In this document: one piece after another, positions 45,601 through 57,881 of the stretch
Position numbering within the stretch: the stretch's first letter is position 1
Layout: the number at the start of each line of letters is the position of its first letter
The notes under the pieces: generated by a model
What the model saw: only the letters and a program-made list of their open reading frames with translations
Databases searched by the model: none
What the model was told of the DNA's origin: nothing
Made by a program: the position numbers and the translations under genes
Assembly (NCBI RefSeq): GCF_964340395.1
Contig: NC_135570.1
Span: 5,427,822-5,491,821, forward strand
Direction: 5' to 3'
DNA: 64,000 nucleotides
From: Glandiceps talaboti
Lineage: Eukaryota > Hemichordata > Enteropneusta > Spengelidae

Positions 45601-46975
45601 AGCTATGCACGTCGCGTCCATGAAGGTTCAAAACCCTTCGTAAATATTTATAAACAAATACCCCAGCATCATCAAGGGTAGTTAAAGTAACATCATCAAA
45701 TTGCTTATTAATGTGTTTAGTTTTGTATTACAAGAAATATCGAAGGTAGAAATTGAAATTGCGTTTATTATTCGAGCAAAGTAGGAGCAAAGGGTACGTG
45801 TTATCGAAGGGACTTGAGAAGAATTTAGTTCTGGAATTTGTGGAACGCTTAGCGTTGTCGACTATCCACAACACTGATGGTATGACTACGGCAATATGTC
45901 GCTTGCAAATGCAAAAGTTCACTACAGACTGGAATTGAAGCAAGTTTAATTACCGCAAAAGCCTTGCAGATTAATGCTGTAAAACTTACCTTCGAACGTT
46001 AGGTTCCGTTCAAACCAATCCAAGAAGAAGTACAACAGATCAAGATTCTGGGGGTTGGTCAGCGAAACATCCCATGTGCCCCCAGAATGTTAGCATACTG
46101 ACCCAAAATGCAATGCGGCAAATACTAAAATTGACGTCGGAGTGATGTGAAACATGAGCGCTAAGTTTCCTGGGGAACGTTCTCTTTCGAGCCAAATGTC
46201 AACTCACAGAGTGATTACAGCTATACGGGTTAATGTCCAGCGCGACTTCATCATTGCATAAAAGTGTTCAGCACGTTTAAGTTCACATTTGATATTGAGA
46301 GATGATTGTACTGATCAATGGCATGTATTTGTTTGTTCTGATGAACAAACTGTTTACTCTAATCGAGAACGAAAGTGATGTACCATACCAGTACTGCACT
46401 AGCTAGAAGAATCCCCAAAGTAAATAGTTTTGTCAACGGAAAAGTTAATTTTAGACGAAACGTTGACATGAATTAATTCTTTTCAACGCTGAGATAACAA
46501 TAAGGTACTGAGCGAAACTTTAGTTTATATTTTTTAAGAGTGGGATTGCTAGGGCAACAATTAAAACTATGTTTAAATACCTTACATTATTTAAGTGTTT
46601 TGTAATATTTCTGTAGTTATTTTTGGCTCGTCATTTTACGTTAGATCAGTTCTATGCAGAGCAAAATTCACAATTGAACTGTACAAGTTGACCCGTGTTA
46701 CTATTATTAGACGAAAAATTTGTGAAGTGGTTGGAATAATTCATTGACCAGAGCGAAACCGAGTCAGGTCCGATCAGCTGGGTGTCGTCATAGCAACAGT
46801 AGTGTGATCGTCACAGAAAATGTGTCATACACTTTATGATACGAGTGAATCGGTTATGGTCGAGGTGTTGATATGCGAGTTTGGCCAATCATATACGATA
46901 TGCTATGTGAGGTATCCGGTATGACGTCATCCACAGTGACTTGTGAGGGGAGTATCGGTTCTGTAGTATAAAATT
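42683..46975. other. Non-coding region upstream of the 464-residue gene
   Basis: No coding segment supported. A stretch at about 44560-44660 is rich in CpG (GAGGTCGTGCG, TACGTCCGCCGC, GTGTCGCGTTGCGTG) and could be a promoter for the - strand gene, but no first exon is demonstrated. The first about 90 bp after 42890 weakly resemble 37370-37440 (AATCTGGCTTA, GAGGCATT, TTAGAAGCT). Confidence 0.4.
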
Positions 46976-47185
46976 ATACTAGGCCAAATAAAAAAAATTG
47001 TGTGTTTTCCGATAACCCGACTGACCCCAGTTGAAGCCTCTGACCCTACACATTTCTTTAAAGCATTTAAAATAAAAAGATAAGAAATTGTTTGTCTTCT
47101 TGACCTTACAAATTCATGCACGTTTGTTTTCTTTCTCCAGTGATGTCTGTACACATTTCATTAAACTATTCTGACTAACATTTTG
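46976..47185. mobile_element. MITE copy, GGCCAAATAAAAAAATTGTG family
   Basis: GGCCAAATAAAAAAAATTGT, then GATAACCCGACTGA, AGCCTCTGACCC, AAAAAGATAAGAAATTGTTT and TTCATGCACGTTTGTTTTC match, as reverse complement, the right part of the element at 52690-52995. Confidence 0.75.
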
Positions 47186-47971
47186 TTTGTTTTGGGGTCG
47201 AAGCAATATTTTTTCAAAAATAAAAATTAAAAATAAACATGAAACAAAGTAAAATTATTGCCATATTTCTGAGGCTAAGTTAGAGGAAACACACACTTAT
47301 ATTTTCTTTCCTCGATATGTTGAGTTGCGAAAGGGTTGTATGTATCATGGTAGTGAAATACAAGTTACGTTTTGTGTCAAAGATGGGTTTATATACCCTG
47401 CGATAATAACATACGGGGTATTTCACAAGAAACACAATGTCACGGTTGCCTGTGAGAAACTCGACGATGTTATCCCACGGTATATAACCCACGGGGTTAG
47501 GGGTACTTCCAACATTTTCAGGCGGGTTGCGCGGCCCAAGTTCACAGTATCTAACCATGTACAAACCAAAAACAGAGTTGTCGTTAGAGAATTTCATCAT
47601 ACCTTTATTCTGATGCTGTGGAGGTATTTCTAAAGCATGAAGACGTTTCCCAGGCTATCGACCCCATGATTAGGGAATTATCAAATAAAAAGTTAACCCA
47701 TGCTTTTTGAGAAAAGTTTACCCATTTGGGCGACATACCCCCCCCCCCCCCATTGTATGGGAATCCCCCCCCCTCCGTATAAACACTTTTTGAGTCATAG
47801 AGTTTCACTTCTATCTATACTACAGAAATCCATTTTTTTGAAAAAGCTTCTTACTGACAACATTTCGGTAAAGAACTGATTATCAACACAGGTCACTGTG
47901 GATAACCTGTTGACTAACAAACCGACTCGCAAGTTGTGATATCGACCAACTACCCACTTAGTGGTGGTATC
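47186..47971. other. Non-coding sequence
   Basis: Between a MITE and the SH3 pseudo-exon. A segment at about 47380-47520 has GGTTTATATACCCTG against CGGTATATAACCCACGGGGTTA, a partly symmetrical CpG-rich repeat-like block. C tracts at 47740-47751 and 47766-47772. No gene supported. Confidence 0.4.
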
Positions 47972-48650
47972 TAGAGTTCAATGTAGGATAAAAAAATAGT
48001 TTGGTGGTGGTGGTGGTGGTGGTGGTGGTGGTGGTGGTGGTGGTGGTGGTGGGGTATGAACCATTTAGTTCTCATCCTACAATATCAATTTTACTTTTAA
48101 TGATTGTAATTTATCCACACTTACCTCATATGACGAAGACAAGTTGGAACTCTTAGAAGGTGATGTCGTCGTTGTCATGGAGAAATGTGATGATGGTTGG
48201 TTTGTTGGTTCCTCCACTAGGACCGGTCATTTTGGTACCTTCCCAGGAAACTATGTAGAAAGAATGTAAATGGTAAATAATATGCAGGTGAACTTAGTGT
48301 AGACATTTTATTGGTTAAATATTTCCTGTCAACTCATTCTGAGCCATTGGCTGTATGGTATGGTATTCAAACCTAGAATTAGATCATGATTTCATGCCGT
48401 AATGACTCACCATACATACGGGTGAGATTAATAGCTCAACATGCTCTAAAAAAAATAATTCTTTTAGTTTTAGGGTAAGGGTTTTGAACCATTTTAGTAA
48501 TTCTCATCCTACAAAAAACGATTTTACTTTTAATGGAATCTGTTTTGTACCCCTGAATACAAATATTCTAAAAAAAATGACGTCAAATCAAGAAATTAAA
48601 GAATCTTCACTTTATATTAGTAAGTGTGTGGTACTGAAATACAGTTAAGT
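47972..48650 (+). pseudogene. SORBS: Decayed duplicate of the last SORBS exon (SH3-3) with flanks
   Basis: Positions 48109-48290 are nearly identical to 31550-31730, including GGTGATGTCGTCGTTGTCAT, the whole stretch to the GTAAATGGTAAATAATATGC after the stop, and further 3' flank to about 48400. The copy has lost the acceptor and first codons: the intron end is replaced by repeat sequence (TTTTAATGATTG). It also has a two-base insertion after CCTCATA, which shifts the frame and soon gives a stop. Left flank has the repeat seen at 31026 and a (GGT)n tract (48004-48051); right flank matches 31860-31990. It is a non-functional, recently duplicated segment, same strand as the parent. Confidence 0.92.
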
Positions 48651-48724
48651 GTCACTAAAAGAGCAATCTCTTTCTCACGCTTTACATTCATAGCACTACA
48701 TACTACTACATACTATACCTGTTT

Positions 48725-48820
48725 AGGCCAAGTAAATAAAGTTGTGTGGTTCTGATAACGCCCAATTTCAAAATAGGGTGGGTAGGTAGGATTTTTATTT
48801 TATTTTATTTTATTTTTTGT
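48725..48820. mobile_element. Deleted MITE copy
   Basis: TTTAGGCCAAGTAAATAAAG and TTGTGTGGTTCTGATAACG match the end of the 46976 element; the following AAATAGGGTGGGTAGGTAGG matches AAATAGGGTTGGTAGGTCGG near 52729. The middle is deleted. Confidence 0.65.
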
Positions 48821-51084
48821 AACTATTTTTTGGTCTGGTTCAGGTTACATGATTGTATGTATTTCATTGTTTATCTAGAAGCCTTCCATATGGTCTTTGC
48901 GTTATGGGTCACACGAGGCGATGACGTCTTCAAATCTCACTATTTCTCGCGTGAATTCTTTTTCGATTTTTGGATATTTTTTTTCGAATTACCTTTAAAA
49001 GGCCTTACAATCCTGCGTTATCCTGCCAATTAAATCAAAGACGTGTTTACTACACGCAACTTGTTAATCATCTCAAAATACGTTTAAATTCATATTTCAA
49101 TATGTAAAAAAATATATGAGTTTACAGCTAAGTACTAAAAAAATTAGTCCTGCTACAGTTTAGATAAATTGCATTTTGTTGTTGTTGGTTCAATAAACTT
49201 GTCAATGCGTTAATAACAAAGTACCATCATGCCTTTCTGAACAAAACAACATACATACATACATATGAAGCTATGTAAAGCTGCAGTAGAAGCAACTGAA
49301 CATTAGTTTTGAAAATGATTTGTTTGGTGCAACTTACTCGTAATATCATACACCCTGACACTTGGCTGTGACCGTGAACACCACTGAATCACCTATTGGT
49401 GAACGTATTTTTGCATACATGATATATCAAATCAAATTTATTTTTTGGTCCGCACTCAAAAATCAGCGCCCTCAACGGCACTCACGCTTTGAATCTGTGA
49501 CTGCTTATGCCGTCGGATAAAATCGACTACTGATTAGCATACAAAATGAGCAAAATATTCTAAACCCCCCCCCCCCCCCATTTCGCATCCCCAAATTTGT
49601 TCGTGCCCCCGTATATTTTATCGCTCATTTTAGACGCGCTTGTTCGATGTCTAGACCAATAAGATCTCTCGATTTGCGCCATCAATATACTGGTATAATA
49701 TAATCTGCAATAGAGTCTTGTACAATGACGTCAACGTGGTAAAGGAACCTGTGGTTTTACGATGACGTGTGTGTGGTTTGTCGTACCATCAATACGATGT
49801 GGATGCGATGACATGTTTACCACAGCAACTACTTACAGATTTTACGGGTCGACGTATCAATGACACACAATTATCATATTGTGTTGTCAGTGATATTGAT
49901 ACTAGTGTATGACAAACCACTTTACGGTATGCAGTACATCACTACATGGTCAGTTTGTGATGAAGACAGAAATCCGTCACTGTCAACCCCAACTAATGAA
50001 CTACATGTAGGCCCTCGTAACTTTACGTGTTCACGCAATGTATGAAAGTAATATATTAATGTGTTTGTTTTAAACTTGACCAGAAACTTGCATCGAAAAA
50101 TTCCGAAAATGTCATTTATTTAGGTCATTGGTACTGTCATGGAAGAATGCTAGCAGTTCTTGCATAGATCAAAATATTGTCAGAATTTACGGCGGAAGTA
50201 GCCTAAGTAGGGGATGGGGAAAGAGAAATTATTTGGTGCACATTTTTCCTAGCCTCCTTTCCATCTCCTCAACATTTCCGAGATCCCTTTCCATGCGAAA
50301 ATACCGACGTTTAGAGCCCCCTTCTACTCAGAACGTGGGGGGGGGAGGCGGTGCCCAGGTCACGAAATATCAGGTTTGATAAGGTAGAAATGATGCTCAT
50401 GTAATTTCTTACTGCAAGACCTATAAAAAGGCATATTACTTGACCGTGAAAAAGATGTATACCATATAAAGATTAAATAATATGTTAACCACTGGCAAAT
50501 TTTACTTGACATTGGAATGGTTTGATGCTTAAAATAGTCTTTATTGATTAAATTCCCACTTGATCCGTTCATAATATGTGATGCAAAAAAACAGTATAAA
50601 CAAAGGTTATTTAGTATAAAACTATGCAGTTCATAATATTCATGTTGTTCATGATACTTATTCATAAACATATCTGATGACCATGTTGTGATACAGAGTT
50701 CCTAGATACTGAAAGACAAGTGTACAAGTGTTGTCCCCCCCCCCCCCTCTGTATCTACCAAAAAATACATTGGTTGCATATGCGTTGGAATTTATTATAA
50801 AGTATACACTATATGCTATTCACGGTAATTACATTAACATACTTTAAGTTACTAAAATATTAATGATATTAAGGTAGCCTTCAGTACATACAAGGGGGAG
50901 GAGGGTCGGGGGAAATCAAGCTCGGTCTGTGGTATAAAATGTGACCCTCCCCTAGTAAGTTGTGCTACAAAGTGACCCTCCTCTTTGCTTAAAAAAAGTA
51001 GATTTCCTTTCTCTAAAATATGGCCCTCCCCCTGTTCAAATATTTCAAGATAACACTGCCTCCCTGTTTCGTAAATTGTCAGAG
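48821..51084. other. Non-coding region
   Basis: No gene supported. C tract at 49565-49579 and 50735-50747, G tract at 50337-50346; ACAT tetranucleotides at 49250-49264. ORFs here are short and lack splice context or homology. Confidence 0.45.
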
Positions 51085-51270
51085 CTCAAGATTAATAGTA
51101 GGGGTTCCTGGGTTCGAAGCCCACCAGAGACAGGGAATTTTTCTGTAGTAAGATCCCATGCACATCACTGTACACTATTTTACCCACAACTGTCTCTGAT
51201 TTGTACTGTTGGATATCACCTCCTTGAAGTCAGACAAATCTCACCTGTGTACAGGATCTTGTAAGAATAC
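51085..51270 (+). mobile_element. tRNA-derived SINE-like element
   Basis: GGGTTCGAAGCCCACC (51111-51126) has the form of a tRNA B box and T-loop (GGTTCRANNCC). After it come AGAGACAGGGAATTTTTCTG, ACTATTTTACCCACAACTGT and CAAATCTCACCTGTGTACAG. The body recurs in reverse at 51730-51800 and 53925-54025. The A-box region is degraded, so this is not a functional tRNA gene. Confidence 0.7.
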
Positions 51271-51729
51271 TTTTGCCATTTTCAAAACGTAGAATTGACC
51301 CTGATTAGTTTCTGAATACATATTTTCATTGGTTCTTGTATCAATGATTTATTGTAGAAGGAGTAGCAATTTTAGAAATTTGTCAACAGATTTTCTTGAA
51401 AGACATGCAAAATATTTTCTACGAAACTAGGAAAATATATGCACCTGTTATGACTTTGCCAAAGACATAGATTTATTTGAATAGGTATGACAAAAGAAAT
51501 TTACATACTAAAACTCATCATACACACACACTGTCTACCCAAGTTATTGATACTTTGACATTGAAAATTGTAAACAGTACATGTTTCATTTAGTTGTTAG
51601 CACATTTTATGCAAAATTTAGAACTTTATTTTTGATGCCTAAACATACTTTTTGTTACATATTTATTAAACGTAATTACGATGCTTAAAATTTTGACAAA
51701 TATGGGTTATTGAAGAAGTTATAAAATAA

Positions 51730-51800
51730 GGAACTTCCAGGCATACCAATCAGAGAGAGTTGTGGGTAAGATATTGTACAGCGTCCCACAAAGGTATTGG
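51730..51800 (-). mobile_element. SINE fragment, same family
   Basis: CAATCAGAGAGAGTTGTGGG, TAAGATATTGTACAGC is the reverse complement of the middle of the 51085 element (GTACACTATTTTACCCACAA, CTGTCTCTGATTTG). Only the central part remains. Confidence 0.65.
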
Positions 51801-52689
51801 TTGTTTCCCACTATTACCACCACAGTGAGTTTGTGTTTGTATTAAATCAATGCCTGTGTTTGGATCTATTGGTAGAGCTGAAGGTCAGAACTCCCAAAGA
51901 CTAGTTGAGCACACAACTGACAACCACAGGACCGAGGTTAACATCTCCGTTCCTCTTTATCCCCAATATCTTGCCACGCTGTTCCCCCTTTACTACTGTG
52001 AGACCCGCTCCTCTCCTCACACCACAACTAACAGTTAATTCACTGCATTTCACTGATATGCTGTGATATACTTTACAATGGTGGCAGTGGTGGGATGTAG
52101 TAGCAGTAGGATTTGGAACTGGTAACATTGAAAGGGAGGGTTTTATGATCACGTGATGGTATTTGTCTAATTACTAGTACTCATTCTCAGAGTTATCCAT
52201 AGAAACGTTAATACATGGGCTTTTACACATACAGTATTTCATGAATATGCTAATTAGCTTATTAAAACTCATTTTAGCCATGTTCCACTACTTATATTTT
52301 CCTACACTCTTAATATCTTGCTCAGAATGGAATTCTGAGCAAGATGCACTAACAATAATTTATGTTGCCATTAGTTCAAGGTTCTGCCACACAATTTCGT
52401 TAGATTGCCGGACTATCAATGCCTACACATTGCTTAAGAATATATTATTATGCGATCAAATGCGAGGTCTTTTTGTCGAAAATATAACTTTAACACCAAA
52501 GTTAGAGTCAAATATTAAACACTTGACAATCATACGATATGGCTATACATCCAAAAATTCCGAACTTGCTGATAGTTTTTGCAGGTTTAGACGTTAATGA
52601 ATGGAGAGAATATTCTATCAGACAAAATGCGAGTACGATACATATTTTGAAAAAAACCGTATCACATTTGGTACATGCTCTAAAAAGCG
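51801..52689. other. Non-coding region
   Basis: No gene supported. A short inverted pair, ATCTTGCTCAGAATGG and AATTCTGAGCAAGAT, forms a hairpin at 52315-52344. Confidence 0.45.
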
Positions 52690-52995
52690 AAAACAATTGT
52701 GTGTTTCCAATATAAACATGGCCTCAGAAAATAGGGTTGGTAGGTCGGTAATTTATTTTATTCTATTTTATATCTTTTCAACTGTTTTTATTTTTTGCTT
52801 CCACCCAAACAAGATGTCGGCCAGAGTGACCCCTTCTGTGATAGTGTAATAAAATATGTACAGACAAAAAGACGTGCATGAAGGTATAATTTCTTATCTT
52901 TTTTTAAAAATGTTTTCAAAAATGTTATGGGTTGGAGGCTTAAACTAGATTTGGTCGGGTTATGGGAAACACAATTTTTTTGGCCAAACTGTACT
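52690..52995. mobile_element. MITE with inverted termini (most complete copy)
   Basis: Left end AACAATTGTGTGTTTCCAAT and right end GGGAAACACAATTTTTTTGG are inverted repeats. Inside are AGATGTCGGCCAGAGTGACC and AGGTATAATTTCTTATC. Related copies are at 46976-47185 (inverted) and 48725-48820 (deleted). Confidence 0.75.
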
Positions 52996-53924
52996 AATTG
53001 TGAATGGAATTACGTATAATGTCCAATTACTATAGACCGTAGCTAACAATCAGATTCACAGAGTGGTGATGGTGACAACCCAGTGGTCACTGTAGGTCAT
53101 TGAAGGTCACCAAAGTCACGTAGGATTTTGAGGCGCACAGAGCCGATTTCAAGTCTTGAGGACGAAAACAAAGTTTTTAGAAGACGACGTAAAAATGTTA
53201 GAGGTTACAGGGATTCAATTTTACTCACTCGTCTATTCCTGAAATCATGGAAAAGCCAAACTAGATGAAGCGCCCTTCAACGTACAGGGTTAACACCATG
53301 TGCTCTCATCCAAGCCATAGCCCATAATGACAAAATTGTTCCTGAAGTGCCACATAGATTGACCAATCACTGGCCTGTTGCCAACAATGACTTGCTAATT
53401 TGTGCACACATCCTCAAATCCGATTGGTCAATTTGTTACCACACACACAGGTGTGTTTGCATACAAAATCACAATCTTTCGAACACTCTCAGTAGTCACA
53501 GTGTGAGGATTCGTCTTATTCATGGTGTTATTCAGTTACATTTAACTAAACTTGGCCGAGAAAATTTGATCTTTAATAATTATAAGTTTTTAAACATTTG
53601 ATTGCTGTGAACGCGGTGTAAGCTGCTTAATGAACTCGAGTCGGTCTGTAGTGCAAATATTGCATGCATCAACCTCGTGCTCTACTGTGGTACACACTCA
53701 GTTCTGTATTATACGACTCTCAATGTCTTAGGCAGAGTCGTACATAACAGGTGCATATGCCTTTCTTAATTTCCTTGCAAGGATTCTGTATGTCTTTCAA
53801 GAAAGTCTGTCGTCAAATTTATAAAACTCATCTCATTCGACAAATCTTCGATATCTCAACCGACGATTATGGGTATTCGGAAGTGACAATTCTACGCTTC
53901 GAAAATGTAAAAAATATTTACACA
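52996..53924. other. Non-coding region
   Basis: No gene supported; short AT-rich open frames only. Confidence 0.45.
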
Positions 53925-54025
53925 AACCCTATATACAGGTGAGATTTAGCTCACTTTAATGATAGTATGTCCGACAGCACAAATCAGAGAGAGTTATGTG
54001 TAAAATATTACACAGCATGCTTGAC
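53925..54025 (-). mobile_element. SINE fragment, same family as 51085
   Basis: ATATACAGGTGAGATTTAGC, then CACAAATCAGAGAGAGTTAT and GTGTAAAATATTACACAGC follow the reverse complement of the 51085 element in order, from its 3' end to its middle. Confidence 0.7.
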
Positions 54026-54462
54026 GCACACCAATTTCTTTAATTTGAGATTTGTAGGTGTGAAAACTTGCTAAAGGGGATGATCACGAGATCAATGATA
54101 TGCAAATTTTAGTATACAAAGTGTGGTTTGGCTAACAGAGAAACAAAGTTCAAAAACTACTAGGCCCAAATTTGGTGGCTTTGGTTCTGAGAAGGTATCC
54201 GTGTCATTCTTATCCATGTAGCTATTTAGATCTAAACTATAATTTTCTGTCAACAGACTTGAACAGAAGAGACAACTTCAAATGTAACTAATATTATTCA
54301 TATGGCTTACCAAAACAATCTAACCTTTCAGAATATGTTCAATATTTCCATTTATAAAAACTGCGCAACCAACTTTCGGTCATCAGTCAAGGCCTTCGTT
54401 ACACACCTCCGTTTTTCATGCCACCCAACTTGATTCTTTCTTGGACTCTCTATTCTCCAAGT

Positions 54463-54463
<1 letters not shown>

Positions 54464-54526
<63 letters not shown>
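54464..54526. repeat. C tract and (CT)n microsatellite
   Basis: A run of ten C followed by about 28 CT units. Confidence 0.97.
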
Positions 54527-54528
<2 letters not shown>

Positions 54529-56544
54529 GATGTGCTCTCAATATTCATAAGACTGACTACTCCTGGCGACTTTGCTATCTATTATCGTATAAAACCATGG
54601 GCCTTTTACGCCACCGTCCATGACGTACCCACAAAGAGGGAAAAATGTCATGTCGTGTAGAGAGTCAGTATAAAACTAGTACGGTAATTTCTCCCAGAGT
54701 TTATCAAGTCGTCGCTCAAAAGATTGAACACTTGATGCTGAAACCACAGACTGTGGCAGACTGTACTGCCATATACAAAAAAATTCTCAGTATAGTATAT
54801 CATGTTCCATACACCGTGACCAAGCAAACAGTAAAACGCCAAACTATAGTTTGGATTACGAGCCAACCGAGTGTTTATTAGCTACAACTGATAATACACT
54901 CAAAGTAATTAATACTGACCGATAGTTATCTTCGAAGTATCATGGTGTGACTGAAATGTCAGTAAAATCACACCCAGCGTATGAGGGCGTAGTCTATCTT
55001 GAAAAGGCTGCTAGCAGTGATTTGGTGATTTCTTTATTGTCTTTTGAGGTGTAAAAACGTAAGAGCAAAAATAGCATTCAAATTCAATAACGTAAATGAA
55101 TTTTCTAATTATGTTAATGTCAAGGCGACATTTTGAAAGTTTTCTGTACGGCATATCAAAAGTAGTGAAAAACAATCCAATCATTTCCGAAGAATTAGTC
55201 TACAACACGTCTTTTTTACCTGTGCACCCCATATTTTTGCAGTGGTTCAATCTAGGCTATAGTAAATAAAAGGAATGAAACAAAATAAAGGTAATATAGG
55301 GGTGAGCAGGTTAATTATTGTGAGGGTGATATGCCCTAAGTGAATTGAAATGTTTACACGTCATCAATAGAGAGATTTAATATTGGTATTTTCAAATTCT
55401 ACTGATCTACACTGCGCATGCGGCCAGACGCAGATTCGAATTGTCGATTCATTCAGACAACTCTTATGTACAAAAATAGCATATAAATTCTAAAAGCTGT
55501 AATCTTTTCTCCACACAGTCAGTCAAGTACAATTTCTTCTAATTAGTAACACTCGTGACGATGATGGACTTAATTTTCAGAACAGGAAATATCATTACTA
55601 ATTTGCTATAAAATACGGCAAGACAATATCTTCGTCACCTTCTCTCTGTAAAATGTTTATTCTAACACCTACGCTTCTAAATGTGAATAAATATCAGTAG
55701 GAAAATAAATATACGGTATAAAACACGACAACAAGTGGAGGACGAAATTATTGCACCTCGGAGTCTACTGGGCTGTCACACTTTAAAGGTTTTCGGTTAC
55801 AAATATTCAACATCAATCGTTCGACAACGTTCGGAAGTATTCGGTCATGTTCGGTAAAATATGCCCTTGCTAGAATCATTCTTCTTGTACTGTCAATCGA
55901 TGAAAGTACACGATTGTCTTATAACTATAAGTGAATATTTTGATATTTTCAAATAAATCATTATTTGCTTATTAATAATTCAAACTTAATTACTTTTGGC
56001 AGTACATACTTTTTTTCTTAAATATTTCACAAACACACATAAAATATCCAGATCTGTTACTATGACTACGACACTGAGTTATGTTTAGGTCATTCCTAAA
56101 CATTCTAAAATTTCGTTAATTATTTTTGTATTTTTTCCACACGCTCAGAAATCAAAAACGTCAGACAGTTATTGAATACTGTCTTTGACTGCTTCAGAAT
56201 AGTTATAGCGCCCCCTTCAGATTGTTCTATCTGGGGAACTACTGCATACAACGTGGAATAGTAGTTTTGATATTTTACATTTTCAGAGAAAGAGAAAGTG
56301 TTTGAAAAAGTCCAACGTATGATTTTTTCTTCTGGTAGAAGTTTGACACTAGGTAAAGTTGTTTGTTGTATCTGCTTAGAAGCGAGCTATGTTTGTCTCT
56401 TCTTTACTCCACAGTGACTTGCTTGGGTCTATATGCTACGGTTCATTTGAACATTTCTTACTCTTGCCTGTACTACTTCGATTGCTTATCATTTTTAAAA
56501 CAGAGTTCACCGAACAGACCATCCCATGTCATTTCTGCCGAAAT
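54527..56544. other. Non-coding region and 3' flank of the larger synaptopodin-like gene
   Basis: No gene supported. It must contain the 3' UTR of the - strand gene ending at 56545; no clear AATAAA was pinned down close to the stop. Confidence 0.45.
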
Positions 56545-57881
56545 TTATAAATCTTCACTCTCCAACATTTCTGTTTGAATAGGTTTGTTAAATGCAGGTT
56601 TAATGGGACGAAAATCAGGCGTGGTGGACTGATTTGCACTGCCTGGTGTCCATGCTCTAGGCTTAGGATTATAGTCCATGAACGAGGGTGAAGGACTTTT
56701 ACTTTGTTTCGGTAGAACCAAGGGTACTGCTGGCGTTGGATCGGCTGAACCAGAATAATCTAATGCTGCAGGAGAACCAGGTGTTCTATCACCACTGCTG
56801 CCAACTGGGGACCAACCTTTTATCTTTGGGTTGTAGTCCTGGTTGAAGGAGTTGCCACTTGACTCATTCTGTACTGGCCCACTTGCTTTGAATTTTGGTC
56901 TAATCGCTGGCACACTTGATGGCTTAGGAGCACTCTGTACTGCAGGGGATTGAGACGCCCATGATGGTGATGGTTTCGGCTTTGGTTCTGGAGGCATTTT
57001 GCGTGAGGGGGATGATATCATGTGTTTTGGCAGGGATACTTCAACTACTGTTGGTCCAGTATCAAGATGTTCAAATGCCTGATCTACTGATCCTAATGGA
57101 GATTCCATCGCAGCTTCCCATGGTGTCTTATGTTTGGCAGTTGCAGGCCTTTGCTCAGATGGTTTTGTTTTGGAGATGCTCTTCAGAGTAACCTTTATAC
57201 CTCCCTTCGAGGTAACACCATCTGGTTCATCATCATCATCATCATGAATTGCTTGTGGAGCCTTGACGTTGGTTTCATCCACCACAAACTTCTGTACACG
57301 CTTCTGTCGTTTTGCAAACATCGCTGAAGCTCTACCACCTCTTGTCTTCAAATCCTGGGCAAGCATACCACACAGATCAGGCGTTACAGCAACATGTTCA
57401 CATTTAGTTTTATCCCTCAAATTGATATTAAAGTTCGTAGGTTCGATCGTTATGGTGCGGGGAGCTTTTGGAGTGACTGGTGCGGCAGTATTTCTGGGTG
57501 AGATAGGCCTTGTAGGTAGTTTAAATTGAAATAATCTGGATGGATCATAGTCTTCATCATGAATAGACATAATTGGTGGTGGTGGGGGTGGCTGAGGGGT
57601 CATTGGTTGAAATGGTGTACCAGGTGTTGTTGGCTGATAGAGATCTGGCATTGATTCTGTATCGTAGTCTTCAATTGGCCGCTGACCAAAACCCTCCACG
57701 GTGTACTTTGCTGCTTTCTTCCTTCGTTTTGCAAACATCTTAGCTCCTCGTGCTTGTTTATTAGAGGGAAACATCAAAAGGTCTGCTATCTGCTTACAGA
57801 TTTTCCTTGCATCTTCTTTTGTTAAGTCAACTTCAGTTTTGCTCTCATAGCCATGGTATGAAAATGGTCTGTGCATTTCAA
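56545..57881 (-). CDS. SYNPO2-like: Synaptopodin-2-like, last exon
   Basis: 1,337 nt. Acceptor TTTTATTGCAG/TTGAAATG, phase 1, and stop TGA not followed by further frame. Key segments: RGAKMFAKRRKKAAKYTVEG (57770-57710), a proline run PQPPPPPPIMS (about 57585-57550), ASAMFAKRQKRVQKFVVDET (about 57335-57270), TPWEAAMESPLGSVDQAFEH (57127-57068), FNQDYNPKIKGW (about 56850) and DYNPKPRAWTPG (about 56675), C-terminal MLESEDL. FVVDETNV matches FVVDESNV in the 464-residue neighbour. The polyproline could bind SH3 or EVH1 domains. Confidence 0.9.

Noticed and set aside
47280-47633. Overlapping frames of about 100 codons on both strands
   Set aside because: No recognised protein; block looks like a repeat with TATATACCC/GGTATATA symmetry.
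51105-51130. Possible tRNA gene at a GGTTCGAAGCC box
   Set aside because: No A box, no acceptor stem or anticodon arm can be drawn; the surrounding repeats show it is a SINE.
41944-57881. One gene with two alternative last exons (56545-57881 and 40549-41943)
   Set aside because: The only acceptor seen before 41943 leads through an in-frame stop (TGA) before the ATG, so the smaller ORF needs its own start. Kept only as a possible shared locus.
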